From the NCBI RefSeq assembly GCF_903933125.1, contig NZ_CAIZIZ010000446.1, positions 1 through 41,442 on the forward strand: a DNA stretch of 41,442 nucleotides, written 5' to 3'. How positions within the stretch are numbered: the first letter of the stretch is position 1; each line of letters starts with the position of its first letter. Shown here piece by piece: positions 1 to 9,225 of the stretch. Source of the DNA: an uncultured Lamprocystis sp. (GTDB taxonomy: Bacteria; Pseudomonadota; Gammaproteobacteria; Chromatiales; Chromatiaceae). A program made the translations under genes and the position numbers. The notes beneath the pieces are model-generated. The model ran no database searches and was not told where the DNA came from. It saw only the letters and a program-made list of their open reading frames with translations.

Positions 1-146
1 GCTGCGCTTATCCACCCTACAAAACCTGCAATTTTGTAGGGTGGATAAGGCGCGCCGCACGATGTTCGGGATTCAGCACGTCGGTTGTGCGCGCCGCATC
101 CACCATGGGCCGCAGCAGACCCTCAAATTTGGAATTGCTGGACCGG
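1..146. repeat. Palindromic repeat element, left-end copy
   Basis: Bases 7-24 and 32-49 form a perfect 18-bp inverted repeat around a 7-base loop; the core is CTTATCCACCCTAC. A longer conserved part follows, with CGCATCCACC near 107-117 and AAATTTGGAATTGCTGG at 125-141. A second copy lies in inverted orientation at 41349-41442, where the matching text is CCAGCAGTTCCAAATTTG. The 20 bases at 1-20 are identical to 41421-41440. The element ends at about 146, directly before codons that resemble the ClcA C-terminus, so it probably interrupts that gene. Confidence 0.75.
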
Positions 147-753
147 CGCCCACGCGCTGGTCCTGCCGATCATTCTCACCTGTCTCAGTGCCACCTTCAC
201 CGCCGAGGGGTTGGGCGGCCGGCCGATCTACAGCCTGCTGCTCGCCCAGGGCGACCATCCCCCGCCCTCGCCGCGCCGGCCGGAGCGCCGGGTCCTGGCC
301 GCCGGGCTCATCCTGGTCGCACTGCTTGGGCTGGAACGACTGACGGGTTCCGCGCCTGGGATCATGCCGGCCACGCCCTTGGCGGGGACGACGAGCGAGG
401 ACCGGACCGCACCGTCCGGCGCCGTAACCCCCTCCCCGGCCCCGCTGGTCCAGGACCAACCGCGCTTCGCCATCCAACTCCTGACCGTGAACAGCGACGC
501 GGGCCTCACCGCTTTCGCGCAACAGCACGGACTGTTCGGACAGGTGCGGACGCTGAAAGGCCGCCATCGGGACAAGGACTGGTATGCCCTGCTCCTGGGC
601 GACTACGCCACCCAAGCCGAGGCCGAAGCCGCCCTGGCCGCCCTCCCGGCCGGACTGCGCCGCCTGAAACCGCTGGTGCGGCCGCTGTCGGCGGGCACGC
701 GGCTGCTACCGGTCCAAGCGCCCCCTGAGCCCGGCGATGGGAGTCGGTTTTGA
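85..753 (+). CDS. ClcA C-terminal remnant fused to a DamX-type SPOR domain
   Basis: The supported protein starts near base 133; the ATG at 85 lies inside the repeat and is probably not the original start. Residues about 19-53 (TGAHALVLPIILTC, GGRPIYSLLLA) match the last helix and tail of ClcA-type H+/Cl- antiporters. A charged linker, one membrane segment (about 70-88), a Pro/Ala/Thr-rich linker and a SPOR domain (about 126-207; FAIQLL, WYALLLGDYA, LPAG) follow in the same frame. The SPOR part is closest to that of DamX. SPOR domains bind denuded septal peptidoglycan. Either clcA naturally carried this tail and its first ~90% was cut off by the repeat, or two gene ends were fused by deletion. 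Expression is doubtful because no ribosome binding site is visible. Confidence 0.55.
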   Translation: MCAPHPPWAAADPQIWNCWTGAHALVLPIILTCLSATFTAEGLGGRPIYSLLLAQGDHPPPSPRRPERRVLAAGLILVALLGLERLTGSAPGIMPATPLAGTTSEDRTAPSGAVTPSPAPLVQDQPRFAIQLLTVNSDAGLTAFAQQHGLFGQVRTLKGRHRDKDWYALLLGDYATQAEAEAALAALPAGLRRLKPLVRPLSAGTRLLPVQAPPEPGDGSRF

Positions 754-907
754 CGGATGCGTGCAACCCACCATCGGTGTATGATTTTCCGCATGTCCGC
801 GATCACGCCCGGACTGCCCCGCGCGCACTCCGGGCGACCGGACGGTTGCCGCACATCCTGGCCCGCTCCCGAAGCGGTCGCATCCGTGTGAATACCAAAG
901 GCCGACC

Positions 908-2299
908 ATGGATTCCTACACCAATCAGACCTATGACGAAATCCCGGTCGGGGCGACGCTGACCGTCACCCGGCGCCTGAGCCGCGCCGATGTCGAAGCG
1001 CTGACGCTGGTCTCCGGCGACCTCGACCCCTTCCATCTCGACGCCGCGGCCCCCGCGGCCGAACTGATCGTGGAGGCGGTGAGTGCCGAGGCCCTGGTGT
1101 CCGGCATCCTCAACCGGCGGCTGCCGGGGCCGGGCACGCGCATCCTGGCGCAAGACCTGCGCTTTTGCGGCGACCTGACCGTGGGCGACGAACTGGTGGG
1201 CACCGTGACCGCACTGGAGAAACGTCCGGACGATCACCAGATCGTTTTCGACTGTCAGGTGCGCCGGGGCGACGAGATGCTGGTGACGGGCACCAGCACC
1301 GTCGCCGCACCGACAACGCGACTGCGTTATTCGGACGTCGCCACGCCCGAGGTGATCCTGCGGCGTAACGACGGCTTCGCGCCGCTGTTCGCCCGTTGCC
1401 TGGGGCTGCCGCCGGTCCTGTGCGGCATCGTTCATCCCTGCGACCGCGACGCGCTGCTGGGGCCGATCGAGGCGGCCAAGCGCGGGCTCATCGCGCCGGT
1501 GCTGATCGGACCGGCGGCCAAGATACGCGCCGTCGCGGCAGCCGAAGGCGTGGATCTGACGCCTTATCGCATCGTCGACGTCGAGCATAGCCATGCGGCG
1601 GCACGGCAGGCGGTGGCGATGGTCCGCGCCGGCGAGTTGGATGCCCTGATGAAGGGCTCGCTGCATACGGACGAACTCATGGCCGCGGTGGTCGACGGGG
1701 CGACCGGCCTGCGTACCGAGCGCCGGGTCAGCCATGTGTTCGTGATGGATGTTCCGACCTATCCGCGGCTGCTCCTGCTGACCGATGCCGCCATCAATAT
1801 CGCACCGACGGTGCGGGACAAGGTGGACATCTGCCAGAACGCCATCGACCTCGCCCAGGTGCTCGGCATCGCGACGCCGCTGGTGGCCATCCTGGCCGCG
1901 GTCGAGACCGTCAACCCGGCGATGCAGGCGACCGTCGATGCGGCCATGCTGTGCAAGATGGCCGACCGCGGTCAGCTCACCGGCGGCACCCTCGACGGGC
2001 CTTTGGCGTTCGACAACGCGGTGAGCGAGGAGGCTGCCCGGACCAAGAAGATCGTCTCCCCGGTAGCGGGCCGGGCCGACATCCTGCTGCTGCCCGATCT
2101 CCAGGCCGGCAACATGGTGGCCAAGCAGCTCCAGTACCTGGCCGGGGCCGACAGCGCGGGCATCGTGCTGGGGGCGCGCGTGCCCATCGTGCTGACCAGC
2201 CGCGCCGACACCGTGCGCACCCGACTGGCATCCACGGCGGTGATGGTGCTGGTCGCCCAGGCGTGGCGTCGACCACCGCAGGCGGCCGGGCAGACGTAG
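908..2299 (+). CDS. Bifunctional enoyl-CoA hydratase (MaoC) / phosphate acetyl-butyryltransferase
   Basis: This 463-residue protein has an N-terminal MaoC-like hot-dog domain (about 10-135; SGDLDPFHLD carries the hydratase-type Asp/His). A phosphotransacetylase/phosphotransbutyrylase domain follows (about 150-455; MKGSLHTDELM, GPLAFDNAVSEEA, DLQAGNMVAKQLQY). The fusion is a known family, predicted to hydrate enoyl-CoA and exchange acyl-CoA with acyl-phosphate in short-chain acyl-CoA or polyhydroxyalkanoate metabolism. An AAAGG Shine-Dalgarno sequence lies about 7 bases before the ATG. The usual acetate kinase partner is not next to it. The stop codon lies inside the 5' arm of a 29-base palindrome (2296-2324). 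Confidence 0.92.
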   Translation: MDSYTNQTYDEIPVGATLTVTRRLSRADVEALTLVSGDLDPFHLDAAAPAAELIVEAVSAEALVSGILNRRLPGPGTRILAQDLRFCGDLTVGDELVGTVTALEKRPDDHQIVFDCQVRRGDEMLVTGTSTVAAPTTRLRYSDVATPEVILRRNDGFAPLFARCLGLPPVLCGIVHPCDRDALLGPIEAAKRGLIAPVLIGPAAKIRAVAAAEGVDLTPYRIVDVEHSHAAARQAVAMVRAGELDALMKGSLHTDELMAAVVDGATGLRTERRVSHVFVMDVPTYPRLLLLTDAAINIAPTVRDKVDICQNAIDLAQVLGIATPLVAILAAVETVNPAMQATVDAAMLCKMADRGQLTGGTLDGPLAFDNAVSEEAARTKKIVSPVAGRADILLLPDLQAGNMVAKQLQYLAGADSAGIVLGARVPIVLTSRADTVRTRLASTAVMVLVAQAWRRPPQAAGQT

Positions 2300-2362
2300 G
2301 GGCGGGTTTTAAACCCGCCCCTACACGAGTGCCTGTCCGGATATCAGGTACGAAGGCTATCG
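2296..2362. repeat. Composite palindromic repeat, copy 1
   Basis: A 29-base palindrome with 14-base arms (GTAGGGGCGGGTTT) around a single T spans 2296-2324. It is followed by the conserved text TGTCCGGATATCAGGT and CGAAGGC. Two further copies of the whole arrangement lie at 29485-29550 and 30484-30550. The hairpin overlaps the stop codon of the preceding gene and could act as its terminator or mRNA 3' stabiliser, although no T-tract follows. Confidence 0.8.
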
Positions 2363-2414
2363 TTCTGACTCCTGACTTAACCTATCAACAACGCGTCAAC
2401 CAACAGAGGAACCG

Positions 2415-4520
<2,106 letters not shown>

Positions 4521-4524
<4 letters not shown>

Positions 4525-5651
4525 GGGTCTTGCACGTCGAGGGCGGCCGGCACCTCTACGGCGGGGCCTTCCAGGTCCTGCACCTGATCCGGGGTCTGCA
4601 CGCGCGCGGTCACGAAAACCTGCTCGCCTGCCCGCGCGGCTGCGACCTTGCCGCCGCCGCCGCGCCTTTCGCCCAGGTCCAGGGCCTGCCCATGCACGGG
4701 GATGCGGACCTGCTGCTGGTGCCGCGCCTGCTGCGACTGATCCGCGCGAGCGCGCCGGACTTAGTGCACCTGCACAGCCGCATCGGGGCGGACGTGATGG
4801 GCGGGATCGCGGGGCGCGTGGCCGGGGTGCCGGTGGTCCACACCAGGCGGGTGGACAACCCCGAGGCAGCCTGGCTCGTGCGTTTGAAATACCAACTGCA
4901 TGATCGGGTGATCGCCATCTCGCAGGAGATCGGGCGGGTGCTGACCGCGGGCGGGCTGCCGGCCGACAAGCTGCGGGTGGTGCGCAGCGCGGTCGACTGG
5001 CAGCGCTACGCCCGACCCGGCGACCGCGCCGCGGCGGCGCAACGGCTCGGGATACCGGCAGACGGACTCTGGATCGCCGTCGTCGCCCAGTTGATCGAAC
5101 GCAAGGGACACCGCGTCCTGCTGCGGGCATTGCCGGCACTGGTCGCGACACACCCGGACCTGCGGGTGATCTTCTTCGGCCAGGGCCCGCTGGCCGCGGA
5201 CCTCGCGCAGGAGGCGCGCGCCCTGGGAGTCGCCGATCAGGTGACCCTGGCGGGTTTTCGCACCGACCTGGACGAATTGCTTCCCTGTGTTGATGTGCTG
5301 GTGCACCCGGCCCTGATGGAGGGCCTTGGCGTCGCGCTGCTTCAGGCGGCCAGCGCCGGGGTGCCGATCGTCGCCAGCCGTGCCGGGGGCATTCCGGAGG
5401 CGGTGCGCGACGGGGAGAACGGTGTGCTGGTCACCCCCGGAGACGCTGCCGCCCTGAGCGCCGCGGTTGCCGCGCTACTCGCCGACCCGCAGCGCCGCCG
5501 CATCCTGGGTGCCGCGGGCCAGGCACTGATGGCGCGGGAGTTCTCCATCGCCGCGATGGTGGAGGGGAATCTCGCGGTCTATCGGGAATTACTTGACGAA
5601 TCCCGTTCGGCCGCGTCCGGCAGCCAGCGCTCACGCAGCCGCTCCACATAG
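4521..5651 (+). CDS. Glycosyltransferase family 4
   Basis: This 376-residue protein starts at a GTG overlapping the GT9 stop. It has an N-terminal acceptor domain (VLHVEGGRHLYGGAFQVLHL) and a GT-B C-terminal domain (ERKGHRVLLRALPAL; DVLVHPALMEGLGVALLQAA; SRAGGIPEAVRDGENG). The usual E-x7-E catalytic/donor motif reads E-x7-Q here (EGLGVALLQ), which may alter or weaken activity. The family-like sequence ends at about YRELLDE near base 5600. The last ~17 residues, rich in Ser and Arg, come from reading into the antisense of a truncated ATPase pseudogene, so the original 3' end has been replaced. Probably acts in LPS or capsule synthesis. Confidence 0.9.
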
Positions 5652-6395
5652 AGCGCGCGCGCGACCAGGTTGGGGATCTTCAGGATCAGCTTGCCCAGTT
5701 CCCCCTCGCCCGCCAGGGTGAGGATGCCGAAGTAATAGAGCAGCGAGGCCATAAATGGCTGGTCTTTGGTCGCCGCCAAAACCTCGGCCACCCCGAAGCG
5801 CCGTGCCAACTCCGGGATCGTCACAGTCGCGTCGCCGCTCAACGCTTGGACCAGCAGCGCCTCGCCGTGCGGCAGGTCGGCGATGTAGACCAACTTACCG
5901 CGGTCCATCGCCAGGTTTTCGTCCAACAGCCGTCGCGGCGGCTCGCCATGCCGCTGCAGGGCCTTCAGAAAATAAAGCGTCAGGGTTGGATTGTAGAGAC
6001 TCGCCGTGGCGTCCTCACTGAAGCGATAGCCGTTGTAGAAGGTACGCATGGTTCCAAGCGCCGCGGCGGATGACCAGACAGCCGGCGCACCGTCGTCCCC
6101 GCGCTCCTGCGCCAGATGATCCAGCACGGTCGCCACTTCAGCCTCGGTGAAGCCGCACAGGTCATTGAAGTCAGGCTCCAGATAGATGCTCTCGCCGACG
6201 TTGTAACCGCTGGTCATAGTGCTCCAGCATAGACAGCAGCAAACTCTTGCCGAAACGGCGAGGTCGGATAAAAATCAGTTGCCGCCCCGCCGCTTCGAGC
6301 ATCGCAATCCGCTCGGTGCGATCCTGATACCAGTAGCCGTCCCGGATCAGGGTGGCGAAATCGCTCAAGCCGTAGGGAAATTTCATTTTGGACAT
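5579..6395 (-). pseudogene. AAA-ATPase-like / DUF1703 protein, internally deleted and truncated
   Basis: The N-terminal part (from 6395 or 6386 down to about 6213) reads MKFPYGLSDFATLIRDGYWY and IFIRPRRFGKSLLLSMLEHY, the hallmark of AAA-ATPase-like proteins with a C-terminal PD-(D/E)XK nuclease (DUF1703). In another frame, from 6217 down, the middle of the family continues (TSGYNVGESIYLEP, LCGFTEAEV, FYNGYRFSEDA, LYYFGILTLAGEGE). The roughly 200 or more residues normally between these parts are missing at a junction near 6214-6222. The nuclease domain is also missing, the frame stopping at 5579 after LRERWLPDAAERD. It lies about 18 bases downstream of the deacetylase on the same strand. Certainly non-functional as a full ATPase. 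Confidence 0.85.
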
Positions 6396-6412
6396 CAATG
6401 GATTCAAGACTG

Positions 6413-7162
6413 TCACTGGTCCGGCGCCCGAACCACCGCCGACCCTTTGGGCCGATTCTTGAACAAGAGCTTCCAGAGGAAGCCCAGCCGATCGTCGCCA
6501 AGCGAAATCGCCTTGCGCGGCAGGGCGAGCGGATCGAAGGCGCTGGTCGCCCGGGCTCGCAGGCAGGTCACACCCGTACCGTATCCCGCGCCGGCCGCCG
6601 CCGCGACGACAGCCGCATCGTGACTGCCGTAAGGGTAGCAGAGGTGGGTGACGGGTTCGCCGAGCAGGTCCTCCAAAATCTGCCGACTTCCCGACAACTC
6701 GGACTCCAGCGTCGGGTGGGACAACCCGGCCAACGGCACATGACTCAAGGCATGAGAACCCACCTGAATGCCGGCACGGCGGACCTCGCGTAGACGTGGG
6801 GCGTCCATCAGCAGCGCATCGGGCAACCCATCGGTCCGCAGCCAGTGCGCCTGGCAGCCGACCAGGCCGGCCACCACATAGACCGTCGCCGCAAACCCGT
6901 AGTTCTGCAACCAGGGCAAGGCGAACGCATAGAAGTTCTCATAGCCGTCGTCGAAGGTGATAGCCACCGCCCGGGACGGTACCGGACACACGCCGGCCAG
7001 GCACGCCTGGACCTGATCCATCGTCAAAACACTGCACCGCAGCCGCTTGAGCAGCGCCATCTGGGCGGCGAAGCGGCGATGATGGCAATAGACCGCGCGA
7101 TGCGTCCGGACGCGTCGGAAGTCGCCGACCTGGTGGTACATCAGAATCGAGATGCCGCTCAT
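6413..7162 (-). CDS. Polysaccharide deacetylase family protein
   Basis: A 249-residue NodB-homology protein. It begins MSGISILMYHQVGD, carries the metal/catalytic Asp pair in AITFDDGYEN (D71-D72) and the H-x3-H metal ligands in GSHALSHVPL (H137, H141). LCYPYGSHD follows as motif 3. It likely removes acetyl groups from an N-acetylated surface sugar polymer. No signal peptide is seen, so it probably acts in the cytoplasm, as several capsule or exopolysaccharide deacetylases of this type do. The start overlaps the upstream GT4 stop by four bases (ATGA), forming a two-gene operon. Confidence 0.9.
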   Translation of the reverse strand: MSGISILMYHQVGDFRRVRTHRAVYCHHRRFAAQMALLKRLRCSVLTMDQVQACLAGVCPVPSRAVAITFDDGYENFYAFALPWLQNYGFAATVYVVAGLVGCQAHWLRTDGLPDALLMDAPRLREVRRAGIQVGSHALSHVPLAGLSHPTLESELSGSRQILEDLLGEPVTHLCYPYGSHDAAVVAAAAGAGYGTGVTCLRARATSAFDPLALPRKAISLGDDRLGFLWKLLFKNRPKGSAVVRAPDQ

Positions 7163-8250
7163 GGCCGTGCCCCGGCCAGTGCCTGTCGATAGACGGCCTC
7201 GACGCGATCCGCCATGGTCTCCAGTGAGAACTGCCGCAGGAACCGGGCGCGGCCGTTGAGCCCGAACCGCTCGCGCAGCGCCGGGTCCGCGGCCAGCCGG
7301 CCCATGGCCGCGGCCAGCGCCGCCGCATCTTCACTCGGAACCAGCAGACCCGTCTCCCCATCCACCACCACCTCCGGGATACCGCCGATACGGGAGGCGA
7401 TCACCGGCAATCCGGCCGCCGCCGCCTCGATGAGTGCGAGTGACAAAGCCTCACGACGGGAGGGTACGATCAATCCGTCGAGTTCGCGGATCAACTGGGG
7501 CGCCGTGTCGCTGAATCCCAAGAAGTGCACACGTCCGGCGACACCCGCGATCCGCACCTGCTCACGCATCGCCGAGCCCCAGGGGGTTTCCGGGTCACCG
7601 ATCAGGGCCAAATGGACCCGTGGCTCGCAGTGCGCCAGTGCCGAGATCGCCACGTCCTGGCCCTTGTCGCGCAGGAAGCGCGCCAGGATACCGAACAGGA
7701 CCGCGCGGTCAGGCAAATTCAACGTCGGCCGCAGCGTCGACTGCACTGGAAGCGTCAGCGGGTCCGCGGCGCCGTTGTAGACCACGCTGATCCGCTCCGC
7801 GTCATAACCCTCTTGAACCAGAAAGCGCTGGACGGCGCCGCTCACCGCAATCAGCCGATCGGCACGGCCGAAATGCTTCCCCGCGTTGGTGGAGTGGGCT
7901 GTCGCCACCACCGGCAGCCCGGTCAGACGCCCACCGATGCCGGCATACCGCGCACCACGGGTCAGATGCCCGTGGATGAGATCGGCACCGCGGCGCCGCG
8001 CAATCCAGGCGAGTCTGAACATCGAGACCGGGTCATAGAAACCATGCATCGGCAGAGCGTCGCCGGGAAAGCCGGCCGCCCGGAAGCGCTTCATCAGCCA
8101 GGAATCCGCGGGGCCGGCGTAGGCCGGTCGGTGGCCGCGGCGGCTCAAGGTCTGCGCCAGAGCGAACAGGTGGGTCTCGGCCCCGCCGCGGCCGTGGCTG
8201 TGCAATACGAAGAGGGGCTTCATTCCAAATGCAGGATCCGGGCTGGTCAT
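7159..8250 (-). CDS. Glycosyltransferase family 4
   Basis: This 363-residue GT-B enzyme has the N-terminal motif LFVLHSHGRGGAETHLFALA, the central LIAVSGAVQRFLVQEGYDAE, and the C-terminal E-x7-E site intact (REALSLALIEAAAAGLPVIA). GGIPEVVVDGETGLLVPSED completes the signature. A second ATG at 8223 (MKPLFVLHSHG) fits the family start better than the one at 8250. It is followed directly by the deacetylase, so the pair probably builds and modifies one glycan. The sugar is unknown. Confidence 0.9.
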   Translation of the reverse strand: MTSPDPAFGMKPLFVLHSHGRGGAETHLFALAQTLSRRGHRPAYAGPADSWLMKRFRAAGFPGDALPMHGFYDPVSMFRLAWIARRRGADLIHGHLTRGARYAGIGGRLTGLPVVATAHSTNAGKHFGRADRLIAVSGAVQRFLVQEGYDAERISVVYNGAADPLTLPVQSTLRPTLNLPDRAVLFGILARFLRDKGQDVAISALAHCEPRVHLALIGDPETPWGSAMREQVRIAGVAGRVHFLGFSDTAPQLIRELDGLIVPSRREALSLALIEAAAAGLPVIASRIGGIPEVVVDGETGLLVPSEDAAALAAAMGRLAADPALRERFGLNGRARFLRQFSLETMADRVEAVYRQALAGARP

Positions 8251-8426
8251 GTGAGTAACTCAGGCGCGAGGGTAGTGCGCGCCGACCGCGAACACAACGC
8301 CGAGCCCGCGGAGAACCGACATTAGCAACCAGGAAAAGCCCTACCCGCGTCCCCGTTGAGACCATGGCCGCAGGTCCCAAAGATCCGAACCGCCGCTCGA
8401 ACTCTCACTGACCCGCGAGATTGATC

Positions 8427-8594
8427 ATGCAGATAAATGGACCCGCAATCGAGTTCTTCGCCTTCATCGGGGTCACCGCCTGGCTGCTCTTCATCGGGCC
8501 CAAGACCTCCAGATCCAAAGGCGCGGAGCCGACATCGACCCAGGATGCACCTGCGACGGACGCCGACGCCGACGAGCCGCGGCAACGACCCTGA
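8427..8594 (+). CDS. Small single-pass membrane protein, hypothetical
   Basis: A 55-residue open frame. It starts MQINGPAIEFFAFIGVTAWL, giving one hydrophobic helix at about 7-24, followed by a basic stretch (KTSRSKG) and an acidic Ala/Asp-rich tail. The basic residues after the helix suggest an N-out, C-in topology. There is only a weak purine-rich Shine-Dalgarno. I do not recognise a family. The protein-like helix plus charged tail supports a real gene, but it is short. Confidence 0.4.
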   Translation: MQINGPAIEFFAFIGVTAWLLFIGPKTSRSKGAEPTSTQDAPATDADADEPRQRP

Positions 8595-8654
8595 GCCCTG
8601 CACCCCGCGCCCGCCGGGTGATCGCGTACCCCCGGCACACATCGGCCAATCGGG

Positions 8655-8663
8655 TGCTACACT
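8655..8663 (+). promoter_or_regulatory. Possible extended -10 promoter
   Basis: TGCTACACT has the TGn extension and a TACACT -10 box in otherwise GC-rich sequence, followed by an AT-rich ATTTAAT. It lies about 115 bases before the 8778 start. No convincing -35 box is seen. Confidence 0.35.
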
Positions 8664-8777
8664 ATTTAATGAGCGAAGGCGTGGACCAGAGCCCCCTTCG
8701 TGGTGCGCGGGGGGCCAGGCGCCGTGTTCGCGCTGCCTGCGTGGCCCGCGAGTCCTGATTCCTTCCGGAGATTCCCG

Positions 8778-8936
8778 ATGAAACAAAGTTTCAAAGACAT
8801 TCTGGAGACGATGGTGCGCGAGCGCATCTCGGCCGGGGAAGACCCGCTTGACTTGTTCAAAGACCTCACCCGCGAGGCGAATCTGGTGTTCGGCCACTAC
8901 AACCTGGAGTACGAACTCGGCCTGATGTTGCGCTGA
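8778..8936 (+). CDS. Small conserved-looking hypothetical protein (52 aa)
   Basis: A 52-residue, charged, mostly helical protein. It begins MKQSFKDILETMVRERISAG and ends with HYNLEYELGLMLR. A CGGAG Shine-Dalgarno sits about 8 bases before the ATG. It has no signal peptide or membrane segment. A possible promoter precedes it and hairpins plus a T-tract follow at 8958-9017, so it looks like an independent transcription unit. Function is not known. Confidence 0.6.
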   Translation: MKQSFKDILETMVRERISAGEDPLDLFKDLTREANLVFGHYNLEYELGLMLR

Positions 8937-8957
8937 CGGTCAGCGCACCGGGGGAAC

Positions 8958-9017
8958 GGCGACCATCGCCCCGCTGGTCGCCATGCGGGTGGCGGCATGG
9001 GCCCTTGGCCTTTTTTT
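8958..9017. terminator. Hairpins plus T-tract between convergent genes
   Basis: GGCGACCA (8958-8965) pairs with TGGTCGCC (8975-8982). A second inverted repeat has CCATGC at 8981-8986 and GCATGG at 8995-9000. A seven-T run follows at 9011-9017. It sits between the plus-strand small gene and the minus-strand NTPase gene. The T-run is about 10 bases from the second stem, so this is a plausible but not classical intrinsic terminator. Confidence 0.45.
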
Positions 9018-9225
9018 AACGCAACGTAATCATCTCGTCCCCAACCTGTGGTCTGCCGCCATCCATGAGTGTTTCGCTCTGCATCCCAGCCACCGCTATC
9101 GCGACGCGGGAGATTTCGGCTACGGAAGGCAATAGAAAAATGAGAGGGTTTTCCGCGGCAAGACCTCGACCGACTGCGCATCGCCAAACATTCGGATTGC
9201 CGGGACGTGAGACCGACAAAGACTG

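Noticed and set aside
803-1735. 310-codon minus-strand open frame opposite the MaoC-PTB gene
   Set aside because: Antisense shadow; the plus strand shows both enzyme domains clearly.
9016-9219. 67-codon minus-strand open frame after the STAND gene
   Set aside because: TTG start, no ribosome site, no recognisable domain, and it runs into the terminator T-tract; not supported as a third gene of the module.
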